Shown here one piece after another: positions 1-6,890 of a stretch of 49,098 nt of DNA. The DNA comes from Bordetella parapertussis. Its GTDB lineage: Bacteria; Pseudomonadota; Gammaproteobacteria; Burkholderiales; Casimicrobiaceae. The first letter of the stretch is position 1, and the number at the start of each line of letters is the position of its first letter. Made by a program: the position numbers and the translations under genes. The notes beneath the pieces were generated by a model. The model had not been told where the DNA came from and searched no databases. It was given only the letters and a program-made list of their open reading frames with translations. The stretch is taken from the NCBI GenBank assembly GCA_943331295.2, contig CALQLA020000039.1, positions 1 to 49,098 of the forward strand, given 5' to 3'.

Positions 1-525
1 GCCCTTCTCGTGCGCGGCCAGGGCAAGATCCAAAGCCGGGGTATCATCACCCCTACCGGGTTGCAGCCGATCGAGTTCGCCATCGAGCGCGGCAGCGCGG
101 ACCGCCGCGAGGTCGCGCTGTTCGACTGGACCGCCGGCGTCGTCACGCTGCACGAACAGAAAACGGCCGCGCTGGAAAGGCCGACCTATGACCCGCTGGC
201 CCTCATGTGGCAATTCTATTTCTCCCCGCCCGTCGCCGACGCGCAGACGTTCAGCGTCGCGACCACCCGGCGCGTGGCGAGCTACACGATCACGCGCGAG
301 GCCACGGAGAAGATCACCTGGGTCAACGGCGAAATCGACACCGAGCGCTGGCACCGGAAGAGCCTCGACGGCAAGACCGACGGCTATGTCTGGCTCGCCC
401 CCTCCCTCCACTACATCCCTGTGAAAATGCGCCTCGTCGCCACCAATCGCGGCACCATCGAAGCCCTGCTCGACTCGATCCGGATCGACGAGCCCGTGGC
501 CCAGCAGACCGTTACGCCGCAATGA
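1..525 (+). CDS. DUF3108-like protein, 5' end cut by window edge
   Basis: The frame is open from base 1, so the true start lies upstream; the first in-frame start inside the window is a GTG at 10. The visible 170-odd residues are mostly beta-strand-like: 'GIITPTGLQPIEFAIERG', a tryptophan- and aromatic-rich middle, and 'LHYIPVKMRLVATNRGTIE' near the end. This resembles the C-terminal part of DUF3108 proteins, which are predicted exported or periplasmic proteins of unknown function. Any signal peptide would be outside the window. The stop codon overlaps the start of the RNA methyltransferase gene (ATGA), so the two are probably co-transcribed and translationally coupled. The family call is from pattern memory and is moderate. 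Confidence 0.6.
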   Translation, partial: ALLVRGQGKIQSRGIITPTGLQPIEFAIERGSADRREVALFDWTAGVVTLHEQKTAALERPTYDPLALMWQFYFSPPVADAQTFSVATTRRVASYTITREATEKITWVNGEIDTERWHRKSLDGKTDGYVWLAPSLHYIPVKMRLVATNRGTIEALLDSIRIDEPVAQQTVTPQ

Positions 526-1778
526 GCCTGCGCCCGCAGCAGATCGGCCAGCTCGCCGCCGCGATCGCCGACGTGCGCCCCCTGTCGGCGCCGGCCGACG
601 CGATGCTGTACCAGCATTTCCGCCGCCACCCGGCGCTGGGGCAGCAGGATCGCGCATTCATCACGGAAGGGGTCTTTGCGTGGCTGCGCCGGCGCCGGTC
701 GCTCGAGCTCCTGGCCGGCAGCACGCACCCGTCCAAGCTGGCGCTCGCGGTCGTGGTGCGCGAGCGCGGCATCTCGATCCGCGACCTCGAGCCGGTGCTC
801 TCGAAGGCCGATGCCGAATGGGCGCGCGACTTCAAGTCGCGCCTCGCCACCGAGCTGCCGCCCGCCGTCGCCGCCGACCTGCCCGACTGGCTGTGGGATC
901 GCCTGGGCGCCGCGTACGGCGACGAGGAGCGCCTGCCGCTGACGCGCGCGTGGCTCGCGCCGGCGCCGCTCGACCTGCGCATCAATCCGCTGCAGACCAC
1001 GCGCGCCGACGCGATCGTCCGTCTCGCGGCATCGGGCATCGCCGCCGAGGCCACGCCGTATTCGCCGCTGGGACTGCGCATCCAGGGCCGACCCAACCTG
1101 TCGCGGCACCCGCTGTTCGCATCGGGCGCGATCGAGATCCAGGACGAGAGCAGCCAGCTCGCCGGCTATCTCGTCGCCCCGAAGCGCAACGACATGGTCG
1201 TCGACTTCTGCGCCGGCGCCGGCGGCAAGACACTGCTGATGGGGGCGCTGATGCGCTCGCAGGGGCGGCTCTACGCGTTCGACGTGGTCGAGCGCCGGCT
1301 GATGAACCTGAAGCCCCGGCTGAAGCGCTCGGGCCTGTCCAACGTGCATCCGCAACTGCTCCTCTCCGAGCGCGACACCAAGGTCAAGCGGTTGGCCGGC
1401 AAGATCGACCGCGTGCTGGTCGACGCGCCCTGCACGGGCTTCGGCACGCTGCGCCGCAATCCCGACCTCAAGTGGCGGCAGCCCGAGACGGGCCTCGCGG
1501 AGCTGGTGACGAAGCAGACGCTGATCCTCGACGCCGCCGCGACGTTGGTCAAGCCGGGCGGGCGCCTCGTCTACGCCACGTGCAGCGTGCTGCCCGACGA
1601 GAACGAGGCGATCGTCACGGCGTTCCTTGCGAAGCATCCGCAGTTCGTGCCGGGGGATGCCACCGCCGAACTCGCGCGCGCCGGGATCGTCCTCGACACC
1701 GGGCCGACGATGAAGCTCTTCCCGCACAAGCACGGCACCGACGGCTTCTTCGCCGCGATCCTCGAACGCACCGCCTGA
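522..1778 (+). CDS. RsmB/NOP-family RNA (cytosine-5) methyltransferase
   Basis: This 418-residue SAM-dependent enzyme should methylate C5 of a cytosine in rRNA or tRNA. The SAM-binding motif I is 'VDFCAGAGGKT' near residues 228-236. The two catalytic cysteines of the family are present: C304 in 'DAPCTGFGTLRRNP' (motif IV) and C354 in 'YATCSVLPDENEA' (motif VI). The N-terminal 200 residues are helical and replace the NusB-like domain of true RsmB, so I leave the gene symbol empty. The ATG at 522 is chosen because it overlaps the upstream stop by 4 bases. A much longer open frame starts at 207 but would read across the DUF3108 gene out of frame. The 12-residue tail past the last motif is short, as usual for this subfamily. 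Confidence 0.9.
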   Translation: MSLRPQQIGQLAAAIADVRPLSAPADAMLYQHFRRHPALGQQDRAFITEGVFAWLRRRRSLELLAGSTHPSKLALAVVVRERGISIRDLEPVLSKADAEWARDFKSRLATELPPAVAADLPDWLWDRLGAAYGDEERLPLTRAWLAPAPLDLRINPLQTTRADAIVRLAASGIAAEATPYSPLGLRIQGRPNLSRHPLFASGAIEIQDESSQLAGYLVAPKRNDMVVDFCAGAGGKTLLMGALMRSQGRLYAFDVVERRLMNLKPRLKRSGLSNVHPQLLLSERDTKVKRLAGKIDRVLVDAPCTGFGTLRRNPDLKWRQPETGLAELVTKQTLILDAAATLVKPGGRLVYATCSVLPDENEAIVTAFLAKHPQFVPGDATAELARAGIVLDTGPTMKLFPHKHGTDGFFAAILERTA

Positions 1779-1889
1779 AGAGCAGGCCGGGACCTGCCGG
1801 GCGCGGGCGGGCCGCCGGCCCGGCGCCTGCCCGCGCTCGACGGCCGGCGCTCAGGGTGAAATCGCGGCGACTTCCGTTAGACTTGCTCC

Positions 1890-3290
1890 ATGTCCGAGCC
1901 CCTGTTCGCCCCCATCGACTACGGCAACATCGAGACCGCGCTCCGCTCGCCCGCCGGGTGGATGGAGCTCGCGATCGTCGCCGCCTGCTTCGGCGTCGCG
2001 TGGTACGTCGACCGCCGCCAGCGGCGCACGGCGCCCGTCCGGACCGGCATCGCCAAGGTCGGCATGGGCGGCATCACGCGGGTCGTGCTGCCGGTCACCG
2101 CGCTGGTCCTGCTTGCGATCGCGTACTCCATCTACCGGCACTACCACCCGCCGTTCTTCATCGCGATCGCGCTGCCGCTGACGGTGGCGCTCGCCGTCAT
2201 CCGGCTGCTCGTCTACGCGCTGCGCGGCCTGTTCGGCACGCCGCCGTGGATGCCCGTGTCAGAGCGCGTGATCTCGTTCACGATCTGGGGCCTCGTCCTG
2301 CTCTACTTCACCGGCGTGCTGCCGGAGGTGCGCAGCGCGCTCGGGGAGATGGAGATCCCGCTCGGCAGCGGACGGATCACGCTGCTCGAGGTGCTGCGCA
2401 GCACGCTGGTGGTCGCCCTGACGGTCGCGGTGACGGTCTGGCTGTCGGGGCTCATCGAGGAGCGAATCTCGCGCGCGCAGCACGTCGACACGAACCTGCG
2501 CGCGGTCCTCGGCAAGTTCGTCCGCGCGCTGCTGCTGGTGATCGGCATCCTGTTCGCGCTGCAGGCCGTCGGCATCGACCTCACGCTCTTGTCCGTCTTC
2601 GGCGGCGCGCTCGGCGTGGGGATCGGCCTCGGGCTGCAGAAGCTCGCGAGCAACTACATCGCCGGGTTCACGATCCTGCTCGACCGCTCGATCCGCGTCG
2701 GCGACATGATCACCGTCGACGGCCGGCACGGGTTCGTCTCGCGGGTGACCGCGCGCTACGTGGTGGTGAAGAGCCTCGACGGCGTCGAGGCCATCGTGCC
2801 GAACGAGACGCTCGCCACCACCACGGTGCTGAACCACACCTATTCGGACAAGAACGTCCGCGTGGCGGTGCCGGTGCAGATCAGCTACGACAGCGACCTC
2901 GACCGCGCCATCCGGCTGATGGTGGAGGCCGCGGCGGTCGAACCCCGCGTGAAGAAGGTGCCGGGTCCGCCCGACGTCTTCGTCGTCCGCTTCGGCGAGA
3001 GCGGCATCGAGCTCGAGCTGGGATTCTGGATCGATGATCCGGAAAACGGCTCCGGCGGGCTGCGCAGCGCCATCAACCGGCGCATCTGGACGTCGTTCAA
3101 GGCCAACAACATCCGGATTCCCGTGATGCAGCGCGCATTCCGCGTCGCCGACGGCGGCGGCGGCGACGTCCCGGCGCTCCCGGCGCCCGTGCCGGCATCG
3201 GGCGCGCTTCCCGCGCGGACGGTGCCCTCCCCCGCCGCGCCGCCCGGAAACGTTGCCACGAGCCCCCCGGCCCCGGGCCGAGGGGCTTGA
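1890..3290 (+). CDS. MscS-family mechanosensitive ion channel
   Basis: The product is 466 residues. Hydrophobic segments lie near residues 25-40, 55-80, 88-112, 128-150, 168-190 and 205-225, followed by the pore-lining helix with the glycine/alanine pattern 'FGGALGVGIGLGLQKLASN' and 'YIAGFTILLDRSIRVGDMI'. The beta domain then contains 'DGRHGFVSRVTARYVVVKS' and 'VPNETL', both typical of MscS. The extra N-terminal membrane helices make it larger than E. coli MscS (286 residues). The C-terminal 50 residues are proline/alanine-rich and probably disordered. The expected role is release of solutes on hypo-osmotic shock across the inner membrane. The gene follows the methyltransferase by about 110 bases, on the same strand. 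Confidence 0.92.
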   Translation: MSEPLFAPIDYGNIETALRSPAGWMELAIVAACFGVAWYVDRRQRRTAPVRTGIAKVGMGGITRVVLPVTALVLLAIAYSIYRHYHPPFFIAIALPLTVALAVIRLLVYALRGLFGTPPWMPVSERVISFTIWGLVLLYFTGVLPEVRSALGEMEIPLGSGRITLLEVLRSTLVVALTVAVTVWLSGLIEERISRAQHVDTNLRAVLGKFVRALLLVIGILFALQAVGIDLTLLSVFGGALGVGIGLGLQKLASNYIAGFTILLDRSIRVGDMITVDGRHGFVSRVTARYVVVKSLDGVEAIVPNETLATTTVLNHTYSDKNVRVAVPVQISYDSDLDRAIRLMVEAAAVEPRVKKVPGPPDVFVVRFGESGIELELGFWIDDPENGSGGLRSAINRRIWTSFKANNIRIPVMQRAFRVADGGGGDVPALPAPVPASGALPARTVPSPAAPPGNVATSPPAPGRGA

Positions 3291-3347
3291 TTTCACTGGG
3301 AATTACCCCTGCAAGCCTTACCGGCGGCCGTCCCCATCCGGGTAGGT

Positions 3348-3353
3348 TATAAT
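3348..3353 (+). promoter_or_regulatory. Candidate -10 box for the desaturase gene
   Basis: A perfect TATAAT lies 50 bases before the desaturase start in otherwise G+C-rich sequence. No convincing TTGACA-like -35 is seen at 16-18 bases spacing, so the promoter call rests on the -10 alone. Confidence 0.4.
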
Positions 3354-3403
3354 CGCGCGCTGCGTCAACCACACGCGACTGTTCCATTCCCACAAGGATG
3401 TCC

Positions 3404-4609
3404 ATGCCCTCTGATCTACTCGCCTTCGCCGCGCACGGTCTCTTGCCCATGCCGTGGTGGGGCTACGTCGTCATCGGCGTCGTATTCACGCAGATCACGA
3501 TCGCCTGCGTCACGATCTTCCTGCACCGCGCCCAGGCGCATCGCGCGCTCGACCTCCACCCGATCGCCAGCCACTTCTTCCGGTTCTGGCTCTGGCTCAC
3601 GACCGGCATGGTGACCAAGGAATGGGTGGCGATCCACCGCAAGCATCACGCGAAGTGCGAAACCGCCGAGGATCCGCATAGCCCGCAGACGCGCGGCATC
3701 AGGAAAGTGCTGCTGGAAGGCACGGAACTGTATCGCGCCGAGTCGCGGAACCTCGAAACGATCGAGAAATACGGCCAGGGCACGCCGGACGACTGGATGG
3801 AGCGCAACCTCTACACGCGCTACTCGTGGGAAGGCGTCGGCCTGATGCTGGTGCTGAACCTGGTGCTGTTCGGGCCTATCGGCGCCACGATCTGGGCGCT
3901 CCAGATGGCATGGATCCCGATCACGGCGGCCGGCATCATCAACGGCATCGGCCATTACTGGGGCTACCGCAACTTCGCCTGCGCCGACGCGTCGCGCAAC
4001 GTGGTGCCCTGGGGCATCATCATCGGCGGCGAGGAGCTGCACAACAACCACCACGCCTACGGCTCGTCGGCCAAGCTGTCGTCGCAGTGGTTCGAGTTCG
4101 ACATCGGCTGGATGTATATCCGGATCCTCGAGACCTGCGGCCTCGCCACGGTGCGCAAGGTCGCGCCGAAGCTCAAGGTGCGGGCGCAGGGCAAGGCCGT
4201 GCCCGACGCGACGACGCTCCAGGCGGTCATCGCCAACCGCTACGCCGTGGCGACGAGCTACGCCCGGTCGCTGAAGGCAGCCTGCGCCGCCGAGCTCGCG
4301 CAGCTGCGCCAGCGCGGAACCCAGCACGCCGACATCCCCACCGCGGGCCGCCTGAAGTCCTGGCTCTTCGTCGACAACGCCGGCGCGCTGGCCGAGACCG
4401 ACCGCGCGAAGCTCGCGCAGGTGCGCGAGCACAGCAAGGCGCTGCACACGATTTACGCGATGCGCGAGGAGCTCTCCGCGCTGTGGGAGCGCTCGACCGA
4501 ATCGACGGAGCAGCTCGTCTCGCGGCTGCAGGACTGGTGCCGCCGTGCCGAAGCCTCGGGCATTGCGCCCCTGGCGCAGTTCTCGATGCAGCTGAAGCGC
4601 TACGGCTGA
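3404..4609 (+). CDS. Acyl-CoA/acyl-lipid delta-9-type fatty acid desaturase
   Basis: This membrane di-iron desaturase introduces a double bond into a fatty acyl chain. The three histidine boxes are present in order: 'HRAQAHRA', 'HRKHH' and 'HNNHH', with hydrophobic segments before the first and between the second and third. Two ATG codons compete, at 3398 and 3404. I chose 3404 because the AAGG at 3394-3397 sits six bases before it but touches 3398. About 150 residues after the last box, from the 'APKLKVRAQG' region to the C-terminus, are charged, helical and soluble-looking; this tail is longer than in minimal desaturases. The gene stands alone and ends at a strong hairpin shared with rpmG. 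Confidence 0.9.
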   Translation: MPSDLLAFAAHGLLPMPWWGYVVIGVVFTQITIACVTIFLHRAQAHRALDLHPIASHFFRFWLWLTTGMVTKEWVAIHRKHHAKCETAEDPHSPQTRGIRKVLLEGTELYRAESRNLETIEKYGQGTPDDWMERNLYTRYSWEGVGLMLVLNLVLFGPIGATIWALQMAWIPITAAGIINGIGHYWGYRNFACADASRNVVPWGIIIGGEELHNNHHAYGSSAKLSSQWFEFDIGWMYIRILETCGLATVRKVAPKLKVRAQGKAVPDATTLQAVIANRYAVATSYARSLKAACAAELAQLRQRGTQHADIPTAGRLKSWLFVDNAGALAETDRAKLAQVREHSKALHTIYAMREELSALWERSTESTEQLVSRLQDWCRRAEASGIAPLAQFSMQLKRYG

Positions 4610-4671
4610 ACGCCCTCGCCGGTCCCGCCCGCGGGCGGGATCGGCGAAAGCGGGAACTGCCAAAGCAAAAA

Positions 4672-4689
4672 GCCCGCCGATCGGCGGGC
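4672..4689. terminator. Bidirectional rho-independent terminator between desaturase and rpmG
   Basis: A perfect 18-base palindrome (GCCCGCCGATCGGCGGGC) is flanked by AAAAA on the left and ATTTTGTT on the right. It can therefore terminate the plus-strand desaturase transcript and the minus-strand ribosomal protein transcript. A second perfect palindrome at 4623-4640 has no T-run and is probably not a terminator by itself. Confidence 0.85.
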
Positions 4690-4722
4690 ATTTTGTTGGG
4701 GGCTACCCGGGAAAGCGAACGC

Positions 4723-4878
4723 TTACTTGAGCTTCGTTTCCTTGTACGCGACGTGCTTGCGCGCGACGGGATCGAACTTCTTGATCTCCATCTTCTCGGG
4801 CATCAGCTTCTTGTTCTTGGACGTCGTGTAGAAGTGGCCGGTGCCGGCCGTCGATTCGAGCTTGATCTTTTCGCGCAT
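4723..4878 (-). CDS. rpmG: Ribosomal protein bL33
   Basis: This is a 51-residue basic protein of the large ribosomal subunit. It begins '[19 protein letters not shown]', continues '[20 protein letters not shown]' and ends in 'KETKLK'. The length and pattern match the cysteine-free bL33 of Proteobacteria. It lies 57 bases downstream of rpmB on the same strand, in the usual rpmB-rpmG order, and ends about 30 bases before the palindromic terminator at 4672-4689. Confidence 0.97.
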   Translation of the reverse strand: MREKIKLESTAGTGHFYTTSKNKKLMPEKMEIKKFDPVARKHVAYKETKLK

Positions 4879-4935
4879 GATGGGTTCCTAGTGAATCGCG
4901 GCAATGGCAAACGTCAGATGTACCTGCTGCAGGCG

Positions 4936-5172
4936 TCAGACGTGCTCACCGCGGGCGCGGAGGTCGGCCAGGACGGACTCGATGCCGTTCTTGTCGATGA
5001 CGCGCAGTCCGGCATTGGTGAGGCGCAGGCGCACCCAGCGGTTCTCGCCTTCGACCCAGAACCGGCGATTCTGCAGGTTGGGGAGGAAGCGGCGCTTGGT
5101 CCGGTTGTTCGCGTGCGAGACGTTGTTGCCCACCATCGGGGCTTTACCGGTAACTTGGCAGACACGAGCCAT
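4936..5172 (-). CDS. rpmB: Ribosomal protein bL28
   Basis: This is a 78-residue large-subunit ribosomal protein. It starts '[20 protein letters not shown]' and contains '[12 protein letters not shown]' and '[17 protein letters not shown]', all characteristic of bL28. The ATG at 5172 is preceded by AAGGA at a good distance, whereas the longer in-frame extension upstream crosses the promoter and is not credible. The gene leads the rpmB-rpmG transcript. Confidence 0.97.
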   Translation of the reverse strand: MARVCQVTGKAPMVGNNVSHANNRTKRRFLPNLQNRRFWVEGENRWVRLRLTNAGLRVIDKNGIESVLADLRARGEHV

Positions 5173-5236
5173 GGCTCTTTCCTTGTCGAACTTTGGTGTG
5201 CGGCCGGAATCCCGGCCGGGCTGAGCGAAGTCGAGC

Positions 5237-5266
5237 ATTATAACCCGGATTTCGGGCGGGGTTCAA
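5237..5266 (-). promoter_or_regulatory. Sigma-70 promoter of rpmB-rpmG
   Basis: On the minus strand a perfect TATAAT (5237-5242) is preceded, across an 18-base spacer, by TTGAAC (5261-5266). It lies about 65 bases before the rpmB start codon, in an AT-richer pocket. Confidence 0.7.
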
Positions 5267-5297
5267 GCCACATGCCGCAGCCCGCGGCGAGCGCCGG

Positions 5298-5696
5298 TTA
5301 CGCCACGCCGACGAACGCGTCGAGCGACGCCGCACGGGCGACGAAGGTCGCAGTCGCGCGGCAGCCGACCCGCCGGTTGTGCGCGCCGATCAGGCAATCG
5401 GAAAACCCGGCGCCGCTGTCCTTCCAGAGGAACAGCGCCTCCTCGACCGCGGGTTCGTCCTCGAACGCGATCTCCATCGTTTCCAGCAGCGCGGAAACCG
5501 TCGCGATGACGTCGGCCTTCGGCAGGCGATAGCGACTGCGCAACACCCACTCCGTTTCCTGCAGCACCAGGAGGCTCACGAACAGGCCTTCGTCGGCTGC
5601 CGCGGCCTCCCGGAACAGGTGCCGCGCGCGCTCGAACTGCGACTCGTCGTCGCGGACCAGGTAGCGCACAAGCACGTTGGTGTCGAGCCCCAGCAT
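5298..5696 (-). CDS. vapC: PIN-domain toxin of VapC type, possibly inactive
   Basis: This 132-residue PIN-domain protein would act as an endoribonuclease toxin. Acidic residues expected at the active site are visible in 'MLGLDTNVLVRYL', 'LQETEWVL' and 'FSDCLIGAHN'. The fourth position, usually Asp in 'TFDRxA', is Val here ('TATFVARAASL'; codon GTC, one base from GAC). This could weaken or abolish activity. The start ATG overlaps the antitoxin stop (ATGA), so translation is coupled to the upstream antitoxin gene. The pair sits between rpmB and radC, which are adjacent in many Proteobacteria, suggesting insertion. Confidence 0.88.
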   Translation of the reverse strand: MLGLDTNVLVRYLVRDDESQFERARHLFREAAAADEGLFVSLLVLQETEWVLRSRYRLPKADVIATVSALLETMEIAFEDEPAVEEALFLWKDSGAGFSDCLIGAHNRRVGCRATATFVARAASLDAFVGVA

Positions 5697-5914
5697 CAGC
5701 GCGACATGTCCTCGACCGGGACCGCCTTGCGGCCCTTCCGGTGCAGCAAGCCGGCGAGGTCGGCCACGGTCTTCCTCTTCAGTCGCACGAGCACGGTGCC
5801 GTCCGCCATGAGCGTGAACGTCATCCGGTCGCCCGGCTGCATGCCCAGCCGATCGCGAATCGCCTTCGGGATGGTGGTTTGCCCCTTGCTGGTCAGTGTT
5901 GACGTCGTATCCAT
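5696..5914 (-). CDS. vapB: AbrB/MazE-type antitoxin
   Basis: The product is 72 residues with an N-terminal swapped-hairpin DNA-binding domain of the AbrB/SpoVT type: 'STLTSKGQTTIPKAIRDRLG' followed by 'MQPGDRMTFTLMADGTVLVR'. The C-terminal 20 residues ('GLLHRKGRKAVPVEDMSR') should bind and block the PIN toxin. The gene precedes the toxin gene with a 4-base overlap. It probably represses its own promoter through the inverted repeat just upstream. Confidence 0.9.
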   Translation of the reverse strand: MDTTSTLTSKGQTTIPKAIRDRLGMQPGDRMTFTLMADGTVLVRLKRKTVADLAGLLHRKGRKAVPVEDMSR

Positions 5915-5927
5915 CTCGCCCTCAATT

Positions 5928-5969
5928 CCTTACGATATACAGTATAGTAAGGAAAACGACCGCCTACAA
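5928..5969 (-). promoter_or_regulatory. vapBC promoter with overlapping inverted-repeat operator
   Basis: An imperfect inverted repeat at 5928-5952 has arms CCTTAC and GTAAGG plus an inner ATA/TAT match. It contains a TATACT -10 (5941-5946, minus strand). TTGTAG lies 17 bases further upstream (5964-5969). The repeat starts 13 bases before the antitoxin ATG. This layout fits autorepression by the AbrB-type antitoxin; the binding is inferred. Confidence 0.6.
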
Positions 5970-6027
5970 CTGCTGCCGTGGCGGTACGGTGGCGTGGGCG
6001 ACGCCGGGCCGCGGCGCCGGCCCGCCG

Positions 6028-6753
6028 TCACAGCAGCCCACGCTCGGCGAACGAAACGAGCCCGCTGCCGCCGACGACGAAATGGTCGAGCGTGCGGATG
6101 TCCACCAGCGCCAGCGCCTGCTTCAGCGCCTGGGTGAGGAGTTCGTCCGCCCGGCTGGGCTCGGCGATGCCGGACGGGTGGTTATGGGCAAAGATGACCG
6201 CCGCGGCGTTCTTTTCCAGCGCGGTCTTGACCACTTCGCGCGGGTAGACGCTGGTCTGCGCCAGCGTGCCGCGGAACATCTCCTCGGCAGCCAGCAGCCG
6301 GTTCTGGCTGTCGAGGAAGATGCCCATGAACACCTCGTAAGGCCGGGCGCGCAGCGTGAGGCGCAGGTAGTCGCGCACCGCCTGCGGCGACGTGAGTGCG
6401 TCGCCAACCGTCGCCTGCTCGACCAGCGAGCGCCGCACGAGCTCCACCGCGGCGGCGAGTTCCGCCGCCTTGGCCGGCCCCAGCCCGCGCTGCGCGGCCA
6501 CCTGCGGAACCGTGGCCCCGAGGAGCCCCGCGAGCCCGCCGAAGCGCACCAGCAACTCGCGCGCGAGGTCGAGCGCGCTGCAGCCGGCGATGCCCGTGCG
6601 CAGCAGCAGCGCGAGCAGCTCGGCGTTGGACAGGACCGCGGCGCCCTGCCGGAGCATGCGCTCGCGTGGCCGCTCGTCGGCCAACGTGGCGCCTCGCGTC
6701 GCGCCACCGGCGCCGGCCGTGCACACCTCGACACCTGCGTGCTGTGCATCCAT
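6028..6753 (-). CDS. radC: RadC/JAB-domain family protein
   Basis: This is a 241-residue protein of the RadC (DUF2466) family. A helix-hairpin-helix-like N-terminal half ('[14 protein letters not shown]', '[18 protein letters not shown]') precedes a JAMM/MPN metal-binding domain with '[18 protein letters not shown]', the two His and one Asp of the zinc site, and the Glu in '[14 protein letters not shown]'. The length is normal for the family. The cellular role is unresolved despite the historical DNA-repair name. In many Proteobacteria radC lies between coaBC (divergent) and rpmB (same strand). Here vapBC separates it from rpmB, and two GT41 genes separate it from coaBC. Confidence 0.93.
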   Translation of the reverse strand: MDAQHAGVEVCTAGAGGATRGATLADERPRERMLRQGAAVLSNAELLALLLRTGIAGCSALDLARELLVRFGGLAGLLGATVPQVAAQRGLGPAKAAELAAAVELVRRSLVEQATVGDALTSPQAVRDYLRLTLRARPYEVFMGIFLDSQNRLLAAEEMFRGTLAQTSVYPREVVKTALEKNAAAVIFAHNHPSGIAEPSRADELLTQALKQALALVDIRTLDHFVVGGSGLVSFAERGLL

Positions 6754-6890
6754 GTTGCCTCCGTCGTTGCGACGGTGCCCGGCGCCGGCATGCGGTTGCG
6801 ATGCCCGCGGACGACCGTCGACGGAAGTCTAGGCGGCGGTTGGCCAACGCCGTATCCGTCGCATGGACGACGGTGCGCCAAGCGGCGTCG

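Noticed and set aside
680..3037. A 785-codon frame across the RNA methyltransferase and MscS genes
   Set aside because: It is a shifted-frame shadow of two recognisable proteins.
4623..4640. Second terminator after the desaturase
   Set aside because: It is a perfect palindrome, but no T-run follows on either strand.
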